A DNA stretch of 64,000 nucleotides, from positions 1,648,501 through 1,712,500 of the forward strand of contig NZ_CP152019.1 in the NCBI RefSeq assembly GCF_038622445.1, written 5' to 3'. The notes under the pieces were generated by a model. The model was not told the DNA's origin and did not search any database. It saw only the letters and a list, made by a program, of their open reading frames with translations. The translations under genes and the position numbers were made by a program. The stretch comes from Sporosarcina sp. FSL K6-1522. Lineage in GTDB: Bacteria; Bacillota; Bacilli; Bacillales_A; Planococcaceae. Positions 36,938-45,916 of the stretch are shown here, piece by piece (within the stretch, counting starts at the first letter, position 1; each line of letters begins with the position of its first letter).

Positions 36938-39010
36938 ATGCTGGTATTCCTTAATTTTATTGCCTTTCTGGCAGTAACGGGCTATGCGATTTATCTGGTT
37001 GCGAATCTTGTTTATAGCCGTGTAACCTTCATCAAATTGGGGAAGAAGTCCAATTTGGGAAGGGATACCCGACAGCGTGTCAATGAAGTTCTGATCAACG
37101 TATTTGGCCAGAAAAAATTGTTTAAAGACAAGAAAAGCGGTTTTATGCATTTGATATTATTTTATGGCTTCTTCATCATCCAAATAGGACTCATCGAAAT
37201 CATAATCAAGGGATTTATTACTGGTTATGAATTTCCTTTTAAAGCCGCGCACAAATATTTCACACTCATGCAGGAGTGGACGACCTTCCTTATGCTGTGC
37301 GCTGTTGTATATGCTTTTTACCGTCGATATATTGAAAAGCTGAAGCGGTTGCAATTTAAGCGAGATGCCAAAGCTGCTTTTGTTTATATTGGACTGACCA
37401 CATTGACTGTGTCCATCCTGCTTACGCTGGGCTTCGAAACCATTATGCTCGGGCACAAACCAGACTTCATCCACGCTCCCTTTTCCGGGGTAATTGCGAC
37501 AGTGTTCTCTGGCATCGGAACGGCGGCTGGAACTGTGTTTTTCTATGTATTTTGGTGGGTACACTTACTGAGCGTTTTATCATTTATGGTGTTCGTACCA
37601 CAGTCGAAGCAAGCGCATGAGCTATTTGCGTTGTTCAATGTCTTTTTCAAGAAGACAGGACCGGTCGGAAAGTTGGAGAAAATTGATTTTGAGGATGAAG
37701 AAATCGAGGAATACGGCGTCGGGAAAATAGAAAACTTTACCCGGCGGCAGCTGATTGATTTGTATGCATGTGCGGAGTGTGGGAGATGTACGAATATGTG
37801 TCCCGCTTCAGAAACAGGGAAGACGTTATCCCCGATGAATCTAATCATTAAAATGAGGGATCATTTGACAGAAAAAGGAGCGGTTGTTACTTCGCGTAAC
37901 CCGTGGATGCCGAGTTATATTTTTGGGTCTTCTGCATCATCCCCGGCACTAACGGCTGGATTGGCAGCTGGGGAAACAGCGGCAACGGTTGAACTGCCTA
38001 ATTTGATTGGCGATGTAATCACTGAAGAAGAGATTTGGGCTTGTACGACATGTCGTAACTGTGAGGATCAATGCCCCGTTGCCAATGAGCACGTAGATAA
38101 AATTATCGATCTGCGTCGATACCTAGTGTTAACTGAAGGCAATATGCCGCACGAAGCAACTCGCTATTTCCAAAATATAGAACGGCAAAGCAATCCATGG
38201 GGCATTAACAAGAAGGAACGCATTAAATGGCGCGAAGGCAGAGAAGATATCGTAGTGCCTACTGTTGATGAAGTGGAAGATTTTGAGTATCTGTTTTTTG
38301 TAGGCTCGATGGGATCCTATGATAATCGGAGCCAGAAAATTGCTCAATCGTTCGCCAAAATCATGAATGTGGCTGGTGTGAAATTTGCGATTTTAGGAAA
38401 CGAAGAACGCAATTCAGGTGATACTGCTCGTCGGATGGGGAATGAATTTTTATTCCAGCAGTTATGCGAAGAGAATATAGCCAATTTCCAGGCTTATGGT
38501 GTAAAGAAAATCGTAACCATTTGCCCGCATACGTACAATACATTTAAACATGAATATCCTGAATTTGGTTTAGAAGCCGAAGTCTATCATCATACCGAAC
38601 TCATTTTCAAGCTAATTCAGGAAGGTCAAATTAAGCCAATGAAGGAAGTGCAAGAAGCTGTTGCGTACCATGATTCTTGCTATATTGGCCGATACAATGA
38701 CATTTATGATATACCACGACAAATATTAAAGTCCATCCCTGGTGTTCAAGTACTGGAAATGGAACGAAATAGAGAAGAAGCAATGTGTTGTGGAGCTGGA
38801 GGCGGTAATATGTGGGTGGAGGAAACCGAAGGAAAACGGGTTAACATTGAACGAACGGAACAGGCTCTTAAGTTGGATCCAACAATGATTGGAAGCAATT
38901 GCCCGTATTGTCTGACGATGATGAGTGATGGGACCAAGGCGAAAGAGGTAGAAGAACAAGTAAAAACGATGGATATTGTTGAAATTCTTGAGAAATCTTT
39001 AGTGTGTTAA
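36938..39010 (+). CDS. fadF: FadF-like membrane Fe-S oxidoreductase (ETF:quinone type)
   Basis: A 690-residue protein resembling B. subtilis FadF (YwjF). The N-terminal 250 residues hold about five membrane helices of the NarI/DUF3483 type. Two [4Fe-4S] motifs follow, CAECGRCTNMCP and CTTCRNCEDQCP. Two CCG domains end the protein (SCYIGRYNDIYD and CCGAGGGNMW in the second). Such proteins take electrons from ETF and reduce menaquinone. Its position between the acyl-CoA dehydrogenase module and etfBA fits. The ribosome binding site is AAAGGATG. No sigma-54 promoter was seen directly upstream. Confidence 0.9.
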   Translation: MLVFLNFIAFLAVTGYAIYLVANLVYSRVTFIKLGKKSNLGRDTRQRVNEVLINVFGQKKLFKDKKSGFMHLILFYGFFIIQIGLIEIIIKGFITGYEFPFKAAHKYFTLMQEWTTFLMLCAVVYAFYRRYIEKLKRLQFKRDAKAAFVYIGLTTLTVSILLTLGFETIMLGHKPDFIHAPFSGVIATVFSGIGTAAGTVFFYVFWWVHLLSVLSFMVFVPQSKQAHELFALFNVFFKKTGPVGKLEKIDFEDEEIEEYGVGKIENFTRRQLIDLYACAECGRCTNMCPASETGKTLSPMNLIIKMRDHLTEKGAVVTSRNPWMPSYIFGSSASSPALTAGLAAGETAATVELPNLIGDVITEEEIWACTTCRNCEDQCPVANEHVDKIIDLRRYLVLTEGNMPHEATRYFQNIERQSNPWGINKKERIKWREGREDIVVPTVDEVEDFEYLFFVGSMGSYDNRSQKIAQSFAKIMNVAGVKFAILGNEERNSGDTARRMGNEFLFQQLCEENIANFQAYGVKKIVTICPHTYNTFKHEYPEFGLEAEVYHHTELIFKLIQEGQIKPMKEVQEAVAYHDSCYIGRYNDIYDIPRQILKSIPGVQVLEMERNREEAMCCGAGGGNMWVEETEGKRVNIERTEQALKLDPTMIGSNCPYCLTMMSDGTKAKEVEEQVKTMDIVEILEKSLVC

Positions 39011-39166
39011 AAAAATATCATTAGCTAATTTGGCGTAGTCATTGGTTACTTTTCGGTCATGGTGAATTTTTTATTATTTCCCATGGAAATCAGTGTGTGG
39101 TGTAAGTAACTGAACGCGGTGCATTTCTTTTCTACAAAAGTCAAAATTGCAACAATGAATTGTTGG

Positions 39167-39182
39167 ATTCGAATTTGAATTG
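39167..39182 (+). promoter_or_regulatory. Candidate activator site upstream of etfBA
   Basis: ATTCGAATTTGAATTG lies about 110 bases before the -24 element. Its first 13 bases occur identically at 43083-43095, before the sigma-54 activator gene. Confidence 0.45.
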
Positions 39183-39275
39183 CCAAAATAACTGTGCCTC
39201 TTGAGTAATAAATCAATTTTGAATAACGGCACAACTTTAGACATCCGTATATCGCATGGATTGAACCATTTTACT

Positions 39276-39292
39276 TTGGCATAAAAATTGCA
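39276..39292 (+). promoter_or_regulatory. Sigma-54 (-24/-12) promoter of etfBA
   Basis: TTGGCATAAAAATTGCA has the GG-N10-GC spacing and both consensus boxes. Confidence 0.85.
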
Positions 39293-39336
39293 ATTATAAA
39301 ATAACGAGAACATTCTAAAAGGAAAGGGTGTAGGGG

Positions 39337-40104
39337 ATGAAAATACTAGTGTTGTTAAAGCAGACGTTTGATACCGAAGAGAAAATTTCCCTTCAAAATG
39401 GCAAGGTTAACGAACAAGGGGTTGAATTCATTATCAATCCATATGATGAGTATGCCGTGGAAGAAGCCATGAAATTAAAAGAGGAATTAGGGGCAGAGGT
39501 AACAGTGCTTACTGTGGGGCCATCACGAACGGAAAGTGCACTTCGAACAGCCCTTGCAATGGGAGCGGATAAGGCTATACAGATTGAACAGGATGGTTCA
39601 GAAGCGGATGAATATTTTATCTCGAATATCATTGTTGCAGCGATCAAGAATCAGGACTTTGATCTCATTCTTGGTGGTAATGCATCGATAGATTCAGGGG
39701 CTGGCCAAATCGCTATCCGAGTGGCGGAAATTTTAGGAATCCCTCACGTTGCAACCATTACTAAATTATCTATTGACGGAAGAATAGCTACCGTTGAGAG
39801 AGAGGTAGAAGGAGATCTGGAAACCGTTGAAGTAGAACTTCCATTTTTGGCGACTGCCCAACAAGGGTTGAATGAACCACGTTATCCTTCATTGCCGGGG
39901 ATTATGAAAGCAAAAAAAAAGAAAATCGAACACCTAGTTTTAGAGGAGTTGGATATCTCTGAAGAGCAGCTAGGTGCCCGAACAGAACTCCTAGACCAAT
40001 ATTTGCCCCCTAAGAAGCAAGCGGGTCGAATTCTGACAGGAGAAACAGCTGACCAGGTGAACGAATTGCTTCAATTGCTTCGTACGAAAGCAAAAATTAT
40101 TTAA
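39337..40104 (+). CDS. etfB: Electron transfer flavoprotein beta subunit
   Basis: A 255-residue ETF beta subunit. It begins MKILVLLKQTFDTEEK and shows the conserved NPYDEYAVEEA and DLILGGNASIDSGAGQI segments that bind AMP and face the dehydrogenase. It accepts electrons from the acyl-CoA dehydrogenases of modules A and B. Directly behind a sigma-54 promoter, with AAGGAAAGGG upstream; etfA follows after a gap of about 19 bases. Confidence 0.93.
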   Translation: MKILVLLKQTFDTEEKISLQNGKVNEQGVEFIINPYDEYAVEEAMKLKEELGAEVTVLTVGPSRTESALRTALAMGADKAIQIEQDGSEADEYFISNIIVAAIKNQDFDLILGGNASIDSGAGQIAIRVAEILGIPHVATITKLSIDGRIATVEREVEGDLETVEVELPFLATAQQGLNEPRYPSLPGIMKAKKKKIEHLVLEELDISEEQLGARTELLDQYLPPKKQAGRILTGETADQVNELLQLLRTKAKII

Positions 40105-40123
40105 GTGGGAGAGGATGAGAAAG

Positions 40124-41092
40124 ATGAGCAAAATACTTGTAGTTGCCGAATTAAGAGACGGAAAACTAAGAAATGTGTCTTTTGAAGCATTAACGCTGGC
40201 TCGATCTCTAGAGGCAAATAGTGAAGTGAGTGCAGTCCTTTTTGGTCAAGGAGCAGATGCCTTTCTGGAAGACATCAGTAAGTACGGAGCTGACCGGTTG
40301 TATGTGACGGATGATCAGGCCTTATCTACTTATACAATAGATGCTTATGCCCGGGCATTGACGGGTTTGATTAAGGAAGTAGAGCCAGATATTATTCTCA
40401 TGGGTCATACGGCCATAGGAAAAGATCTAGCACCGCGCGTCGCTGCACGATTGGGAATTGGGTTGATATCCGATTGCACAGGGGTAGAAATAGAGGATGG
40501 CAAGATTGTGTTTTCCCGTCCGATTTATGCGGGGAAAGCATTTGAGAAGAAAGTATTCCTTGAAGGAACGCAATTTGCTACTCTCCGTCCAAATAACTTT
40601 GAGACTTCAGAGAAGCCTGTCAAGACTGAGTTGACTGCATTCAAACCGGAAATAAAAGACTTGCGAACGATTGTGAAGGAAGTTGTAAGAAAAACTTCTG
40701 GAGAGCTAGATCTTAGCGAGGCTAAAGTCATTGTTGCCGGCGGTAGGGGAGTAAAGAGCGCGGAAGGGTTTGAGCCGCTTAGGGAATTAGCAAGGGTTCT
40801 GGGAGGCGCAGTTGGGGCCTCTCGGGGGGCTTGCGACGCCGAGTATTGTGATTATTCTTTGCAAATAGGACAGACAGGAAAAGTCGTCACGCCTGATCTC
40901 TATATCGCATGCGGCATTTCAGGTGCCATTCAGCACGTGGCAGGTATGTCTAATTCGAAAACGATTATTGCGATTAATAAAGATCCAGAGGCGCCAATTT
41001 TTCAAGTAGCCGATTATGGGATTGTCGGAGATTTATTTGAGATTATCCCTGTGTTGACGGAAGAAATTAAACAAGCATTGGTAACCAGTTAA
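40124..41092 (+). CDS. etfA: Electron transfer flavoprotein alpha subunit
   Basis: A 322-residue ETF alpha subunit. The C-terminal FAD-binding domain shows VIVAGGRGV, GASRGACDAEY, QIGQTGKVVTPDLYIACGIS and AIQHVAGM. ATG 40124 lies 9 nt after GGGAGAGG, better than ATG 40115. It forms the FAD-carrying dimer with EtfB and should donate electrons to FadF. A terminator follows. Confidence 0.93.
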   Translation: MSKILVVAELRDGKLRNVSFEALTLARSLEANSEVSAVLFGQGADAFLEDISKYGADRLYVTDDQALSTYTIDAYARALTGLIKEVEPDIILMGHTAIGKDLAPRVAARLGIGLISDCTGVEIEDGKIVFSRPIYAGKAFEKKVFLEGTQFATLRPNNFETSEKPVKTELTAFKPEIKDLRTIVKEVVRKTSGELDLSEAKVIVAGGRGVKSAEGFEPLRELARVLGGAVGASRGACDAEYCDYSLQIGQTGKVVTPDLYIACGISGAIQHVAGMSNSKTIIAINKDPEAPIFQVADYGIVGDLFEIIPVLTEEIKQALVTS

Positions 41093-41098
41093 ATAGAT

Positions 41099-41142
41099 AA
41101 GCGGCATTTCTTATTATGTAGAGTGAAATGTCGCTTTTTTTT
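41099..41142 (+). terminator. Terminator of etfBA
   Basis: AAGCGGCATTTC and GAAATGTCGCTT form a stem (one wobble) followed by TTTTTT. Confidence 0.82.
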
Positions 41143-41168
41143 ACATCGGTTAAGGAGCTAAGAAAGCT

Positions 41169-42920
41169 ATGAAAAATAAGCTTTCCGAGAAACTATATAT
41201 GTGGGAGGAATTAAAAAATGTGGAATCTTCAAGAGTTGAATTCACTACAGCTGATGCCATTGTACAAGAGCTCGTTTCTGCAGGTGTTGAAGTCGCTTTT
41301 GGAATTGTAAGTATTCATAACTTGCCAATCTATCAAGCTATTCATCGGGATGGAAATATTCAATTGATCACTGCGCGCGGGGAAAGTGGTGTGGTGAATA
41401 TGGCGGATGGATATGCACGGGCAACCGGCAAATTGGGAGTTGCAATAACAAGTACCGGATCAGGAGCAGGAAATGCTGCAGGTTCATTAGTTGAGGCGTG
41501 GAATGCAGGTATTCCACTACTCCACATAACAGGTGAAATAGCAAGCCCGTATATAAATGTAGGACGACAATATATTCATGAAGCGAAAGATCAACTAACG
41601 ATGATGGAAGGTGCATGTAAACATGCATATCGTCTCCGTAAACCTGAACAGGCGGTTGCAATGATTCGCAAGTCAATTCGTGAAGCTTTTGAAGCTCCTA
41701 CTGGGCCAGTTACTTTGGAGATTCCGATTGATTTCCAATCAGCGATCATTCCAAAAAGTACTATTATAGAAAACAACAAAGGTGTTACTACTCAATTAGT
41801 TGAAACAGACTTTGTTTTACCTGACGAGATCGTTGCAAAAGTCTATGAAGCGCGTCGTCCTATTCTATGGGCAGGAGGCGGGGTTATTAAATCCGGAGCG
41901 GCAAATGAAATAAAAGAATTGGCAGAATTAATAGGTGCACCAGTCATTACAAGCCAATCGGGAAAAGGCTCAATTTATGAAAATCATCCATTATGTATAG
42001 GTTATTTTTCTTCTACTCAAGATGTCCGGGATTTTGTGCAAAAGTCAGATTTACTGATTAGCGTAGGTACCCAATTCCGAAGCACAGAGACAGCCCTTTG
42101 GGATAGCTTTCTTCCTGAGGACCATATAAGCATGAATACTGATATAAATGCTTTTAACCTCAATTATCCAATTACTCACGGCATTGTAGGTGACGCAAAG
42201 CAACTGTTAAGAAAATTAATTAAAAGTATATCTAAAAGAGATATTTCAACAAACAACAAGTATTTGGAGGAGGTTAAAAACGTTCGTGACAACGCACGGT
42301 ACTCGTTACTTGAAACGCTAGGGCCTTATAAGCACTTTGCAGAAGGTATACGAGAAATATTACCTAATGACGCCATTTTTGTTCGTGATGTAACTGTTCC
42401 TGCCAACTTATGGGGGAGTCGCGTAATTGATACTTATGAACCAAGAACATCTATTTATGCTGCTGGTGGAGGAATAGGACAAGGACTTCCGATGGCAATT
42501 GGCGCACAGGTAGGTTGTAAAGATCGTACTGTTGTCTTGATGGTAGGGGATGGTGGATTTATGGTCAATGTAGGCGAAATGGCAACAGCTATCCAAGAAG
42601 ATTTATCAATTGTTATTATTTTGTTTGACGACTCAGGGTATGGCGTATTACGCGGCATCCAAGATGTGGTATACGGAGAGCAATTCGCAGTAGATCTAGT
42701 AAGTCCGGATTTTGTTAAGTTAGGCGAATCAATGGGCTTTGAATCAGCACAGGTTGGTTCACATAAAGAATTTTTAACAGAACTTGAAACAGCGGTTGCC
42801 AGAGGAAAAGCCTCTTTAATAGTTGTAGATATGGAAAGTGTTGGTCCAGTCGCTAAAAAGAATGCAGCCACGCCTGCAGTCGTACCAGATTATCGACCTA
42901 AGGTAGAAAAGATAAATTAA
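41169..42920 (+). CDS. TPP-dependent enzyme (acetolactate synthase/benzoylformate decarboxylase/cyclic diketone hydrolase type)
   Basis: A thiamine diphosphate enzyme of up to 583 residues with all three domains: N-terminal PYR domain (TTADAIVQELVSAGVEVAFGI; cofactor-activating Glu in RGESGVVNMADGYARATG), central domain, and C-terminal PP domain with the GDGGFMVNVGEM...DDSGYG metal/TPP motif. ATG 41169 (AAGGAG upstream) and GTG 41220 (GGGAGGAA upstream) are both plausible starts; the latter gives a more family-like N-terminus. Relatives decarboxylate 2-keto acids, join them, or hydrolyse cyclic 1,2-diketones. No regulatory subunit gene is adjacent, so acetolactate synthesis for amino acids is unlikely. 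Its place in the island suggests catabolism. Confidence 0.82.
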   Translation: MKNKLSEKLYMWEELKNVESSRVEFTTADAIVQELVSAGVEVAFGIVSIHNLPIYQAIHRDGNIQLITARGESGVVNMADGYARATGKLGVAITSTGSGAGNAAGSLVEAWNAGIPLLHITGEIASPYINVGRQYIHEAKDQLTMMEGACKHAYRLRKPEQAVAMIRKSIREAFEAPTGPVTLEIPIDFQSAIIPKSTIIENNKGVTTQLVETDFVLPDEIVAKVYEARRPILWAGGGVIKSGAANEIKELAELIGAPVITSQSGKGSIYENHPLCIGYFSSTQDVRDFVQKSDLLISVGTQFRSTETALWDSFLPEDHISMNTDINAFNLNYPITHGIVGDAKQLLRKLIKSISKRDISTNNKYLEEVKNVRDNARYSLLETLGPYKHFAEGIREILPNDAIFVRDVTVPANLWGSRVIDTYEPRTSIYAAGGGIGQGLPMAIGAQVGCKDRTVVLMVGDGGFMVNVGEMATAIQEDLSIVIILFDDSGYGVLRGIQDVVYGEQFAVDLVSPDFVKLGESMGFESAQVGSHKEFLTELETAVARGKASLIVVDMESVGPVAKKNAATPAVVPDYRPKVEKIN

Positions 42921-42934
42921 CAATATGATTGATG

Positions 42935-42980
42935 AAGAAGCCTGAGTCTGAGCCAGCAGATGTCAGGCTTCTTAATTTTG
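42935..42980 (+). terminator. Terminator of the TPP enzyme gene
   Basis: AAGAAGCCTGA and TCAGGCTTCTT form an 11-bp perfect stem, then AATTTT. Confidence 0.8.
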
Positions 42981-43082
42981 TGGAGTTGACCGTTTTTTAT
43001 TTTAGGGGTAAGGTTAGAGTAAATATTCTAAATATTCAGCATGTGTTATCGAGGTATAACTTACGTTGTAAGAACTTTTAAC

Positions 43083-43095
43083 ATTCGAATTTGAA
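43083..43095 (+). promoter_or_regulatory. Candidate activator site before the sigma-54 activator gene
   Basis: ATTCGAATTTGAA is identical to 13 bases of the site upstream of etfBA. It lies 38 bases before the start codon, which suits autoregulation. Confidence 0.4.
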
Positions 43096-43132
43096 AGCGA
43101 TTCCATCTTAAGTAAAAAAGGAGTGATAAGCA

Positions 43133-44818
43133 ATGGCGAAATTTCCGGATTGGCTGGAATCTATTCCGTTTCCGATGATCATAACAAATCGAGAGGCGGT
43201 AATTAAAAGCTATAATTCTCTTTTTTTCAAACTCTTTGATCATGTCGCAGTTGGGAAGAATATACAAGAGCTATTTCGAGAATGGGAAGTACTGGGGAGC
43301 CATCATGTATCAGTAGAACAAGAGAATCAATCTTACTTGTTCCAGTATAAAAATATCGAGTGCGAAACTGAATCATTAGTATTATACATTGTTTCTGACG
43401 GCACCCCTATTCAGCGTTTACAAGATAGGATAAGTGAATTAGAGTATGAGAATCAAGAACTAGATGCCGTTTTTGAGAACAGTTCCGATGGCATTTACAT
43501 TACAGACAGTGATGGTTTGACGCTAAAAATAAATGCCGCTGTGGGGAAATTCCTTGGCCATCCTAAGGAAATATTTTTAGGAAAGAATATCAAACAGTTA
43601 CTCCAAGATGGAGTTGTGAATGAAGCGCTGACCTTTAAGGTGCTTGCAAAGGGAAAGACCGTCCATTCAGTACCCACTAACAAATTCAACACGCACTTAA
43701 AAACTGCTGTACCTATTTTTAATGAGGCCGGAGAAATCAAGAAAGTGGTCACCTATGTCCGGGATCTTTCAGAATCTAATCATCTTTACCAAGAGTTGAA
43801 AAAAGCATTAGAAATAAATAAGCAGTATAAAGAAGAGTTAGAGAAGCTAAAAAACAAAACGTGGTGGGATCCAGATATTATCGTAGAAAGTAAAAAGATG
43901 ATGGATATTTATGAGATGGGAAATCGAATTGCCGAGTATGATGCCACTGTGTTAGTACTTGGGGAAACAGGTGTAGGGAAAGATGTACTTGCTCGGCATA
44001 TTTACCAGGCTAGCCAAAGAGCGTTAAAGGGAGATTTTATAAAAATAAATTGTGGATCAATTCCTCCGGAACTTTTGGAATCAGAGTTATTTGGTTATGA
44101 GCCAGGTTCATTTACGGGGGCGAGTCGGTCTGGAAAACCTGGAATGTTTGAATTGGCCGATAAGGGGAGTTTGTTTTTAGACGAAGTGGGGGAACTATCA
44201 TTGGCTTTACAGGTCAAGTTGCTCCGCGTTTTGCAAGATAAGCAAATTCAGCGGATTGGCGGAACAAAACCAAAAAACATAGATGTAAGGCTAATCGCAG
44301 CAACCAATCGAAATTTAAAACAAATGGTCGAAAAGGGCGAGTTCCGGGAAGATTTGTATTATCGTTTGAATGTACTTCCAATCTCTATCCCTCCTTTGCG
44401 AGAAAGAAGAGAGGATATATTGCCGCTCGTTCAATCGTTTCTTCATGAAATAACTGAAAGGTATGGAATCCAAAAGGAATTCGACCATAATTTAAAAAAC
44501 TTTTTCTACCACTATAATTGGCCGGGGAATGTAAGGGAGCTGTCTAACCTTGTAGAACGACTAGTTCTTACGGTTCCTAAAAGTTTTATTACTGCGTCTG
44601 ATCTTCCAGAGGAATATCGGGACAAAAAGGAGGTACCCGTTGCCTATATCAAAGAAATGACGTTGAAAGAGGCGGCGGAGTTTGCTGAAAAAGAAGTATT
44701 ATCTGTTGCAATCCAAAAATTTAAAAATACGTATGAGCTTGCGGAAGGATTGGGGACGAGCCAGGCCACCATCGTAAGAAAACTGAAAAAGTATAATTTG
44801 ACAATCACAACTGCCTGA
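43133..44818 (+). CDS. Sigma-54-dependent activator with PAS sensor domains
   Basis: A 561-residue bacterial enhancer-binding protein. Two PAS domains (about residues 8-90 and 110-215) and a short coiled coil (about 215-242) precede the AAA+ domain, with Walker A GETGVGKD (277-284). The sigma-54 contact loop reads GSFTGA (325-330), a variant of GAFTGA. Walker B is FLDEVGEL, and a TyrR-like HTH ends the protein (YELAEGLGTSQATIVRKLKKY). It is the natural activator of the five sigma-54 promoters at 32153-45792. The PAS domains probably sense an intermediate of the pathway. AAAAAGGAG precedes the ATG. Confidence 0.92.
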   Translation: MAKFPDWLESIPFPMIITNREAVIKSYNSLFFKLFDHVAVGKNIQELFREWEVLGSHHVSVEQENQSYLFQYKNIECETESLVLYIVSDGTPIQRLQDRISELEYENQELDAVFENSSDGIYITDSDGLTLKINAAVGKFLGHPKEIFLGKNIKQLLQDGVVNEALTFKVLAKGKTVHSVPTNKFNTHLKTAVPIFNEAGEIKKVVTYVRDLSESNHLYQELKKALEINKQYKEELEKLKNKTWWDPDIIVESKKMMDIYEMGNRIAEYDATVLVLGETGVGKDVLARHIYQASQRALKGDFIKINCGSIPPELLESELFGYEPGSFTGASRSGKPGMFELADKGSLFLDEVGELSLALQVKLLRVLQDKQIQRIGGTKPKNIDVRLIAATNRNLKQMVEKGEFREDLYYRLNVLPISIPPLRERREDILPLVQSFLHEITERYGIQKEFDHNLKNFFYHYNWPGNVRELSNLVERLVLTVPKSFITASDLPEEYRDKKEVPVAYIKEMTLKEAAEFAEKEVLSVAIQKFKNTYELAEGLGTSQATIVRKLKKYNLTITTA

Positions 44819-44844
44819 ATGTTTGTTCAAGAATGAAAAGAAAT

Positions 44845-44896
44845 AAGTATTGCCGACAAATCCTGTAGATAGAGATATGTCGGCAATACTTTTTCC
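44845..44896 (+). terminator. Terminator of the activator gene
   Basis: AAGTATTGCCGACA and TGTCGGCAATACTT form a 14-bp perfect stem followed by TTTCCTTTT. Confidence 0.88.
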
Positions 44897-45215
44897 TTTT
44901 AGAAAGATAAGTATAAGATTTCCTAGACCTACATAAGTGTAACGTTAGTTCCTGACATAAAGGCTTGGCGATAAGCTGAGTTTGCAATCGGAAATAATAC
45001 TTGTCCTATTTATCTATATAAATTGAACAGAAGTTTCTGTGTCGAAAAACTTGCTTAGAGTAAGATGCTTGCCTTTTAGAACGCGATTGCTCTTCCCGTT
45101 GAAAACATTAACACATTAGAGGTATCTTTGCCATCCACATCAAATTTTCCGCATGATAATCTAGTACTCTTTCCAAACTAAGTTAACATTCAATTAAATT
45201 CAAAAGTAAATTAAA

Positions 45216-45240
45216 GATTCAGGAATGAATTAATTGAACA
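45216..45240 (+). promoter_or_regulatory. Candidate activator site, acs promoter 1
   Basis: GATTCAGGAATGAATTAATT followed by GAACA, about 126 bases before the -24 element. It shares its plan with the sites at 32032 and 45662. Confidence 0.5.
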
Positions 45241-45339
45241 ATGATAATAGGATGTAATAACTTAACTATTTATCTTGAAAACTAAAGAATAACGTACAAT
45301 CCTTTATTGTTACTGTCCTCATCATGTGTCTTTTGAAAC

Positions 45340-45356
45340 TTGGCATCATACTTGCA
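45340..45356 (+). promoter_or_regulatory. Sigma-54 promoter 1 upstream of acs
   Basis: TTGGCATCATACTTGCA, GG-N10-GC. It is part of the duplicated unit 1 and almost identical in context to promoter 3. Confidence 0.8.
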
Positions 45357-45409
45357 ATAGTTAGTATTGTACAAGGTGGTGAAATGAATTGCTTTAGATA
45401 GTCAACCAG

Positions 45410-45426
45410 ATGGCATCATTCTTGCA
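45410..45426 (+). promoter_or_regulatory. Sigma-54 promoter 2 upstream of acs
   Basis: ATGGCATCATTCTTGCA, GG-N10-GC, 70 bases after promoter 1. The bases that follow also resemble those after promoter 1, so it looks like a small internal duplication. Confidence 0.65.
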
Positions 45427-45540
45427 ACATATAGATTATACAAGGTGGAATGAGTTGCTAAGATAGTCAGCAAAAGATTTGTAAGCATGTAACTATGAAC
45501 ATATCGTAAGCCCCAGCAGCGATGGTCACCTTTAAATGAA

Positions 45541-45627
45541 GTGAATTTACGTAAAAAATTGAATCCAGAAATTATTATGTTTTCCCCGATACCCATTATG
45601 TTCATCATGGCATCTGATCCAATTTAA
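45541..45627 (+). pseudogene. Decayed duplicate of the acs gene start
   Basis: GTG 45541 opens a 28-codon frame reading LRKKLNPEIIMFSPIPI and ending ASDPI-stop. It aligns with the start of the acyl-CoA synthetase (MRKKLNLEPMFSPKSITVIGASGDP). The DNA shares TATGTTTTCCCCGA and GATCC blocks at matching places. It is the truncated 5' end captured by the tandem duplication. Confidence 0.8.
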
Positions 45628-45661
45628 GTTAATACCCCTTCTAATTCAAAGGTGAATTAAT

Positions 45662-45685
45662 AATTCGGAAACGATTTAATTAAAC
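45662..45685 (+). promoter_or_regulatory. Candidate activator site, acs promoter 3
   Basis: AATTCGGAAACGATTTAATT followed by AAAC, about 116 bases before the -24 element. Confidence 0.5.
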
Positions 45686-45775
45686 GGGGATAATCATTTA
45701 ATTATGTATCTTGAAGGCTAAAGAATAACGTACATTCCTTTATTGTTACAGTCTTCATCATGAGTCTTTTGAAAC

Positions 45776-45792
45776 TTGGCATCATACTTGCA
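45776..45792 (+). promoter_or_regulatory. Sigma-54 promoter 3, proximal to acs
   Basis: TTGGCATCATACTTGCA, GG-N10-GC, 125 bases before the start codon. It is the copy most likely to drive the gene. Confidence 0.85.
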
Positions 45793-45916
45793 ATAGTTAG
45801 TATTGTACAAGGTAGTGAAATGAATTGCTTTAGATAGTCAGCAAGAGATTTGTAAAATGCAACGATAAGCATAAAGTAAGCGTTTGCACAAAAATCATTT
45901 AATGGGGTGAGTATTT

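Larger units (their letters stand above)
39011..39336 (+). other. Control region of etfBA
   Basis: A 326-base region without a gene. It holds a candidate activator site (39167-39182) and a sigma-54 promoter (39276-39292) 45 bases before etfB. Confidence 0.6.
44819..45916 (+). other. 1.1-kb control region of the acyl-CoA synthetase gene, with a tandem duplication
   Basis: After a terminator (44845-44896) and about 280 featureless AT-rich bases, two similar units follow: about 45182-45627 and 45628 onward. Each begins GTTAA, holds an activator motif, a sigma-54 promoter and the leader, and runs into the start of the acyl-CoA synthetase. In unit 1 that coding start is a decayed fragment. Confidence 0.75.
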
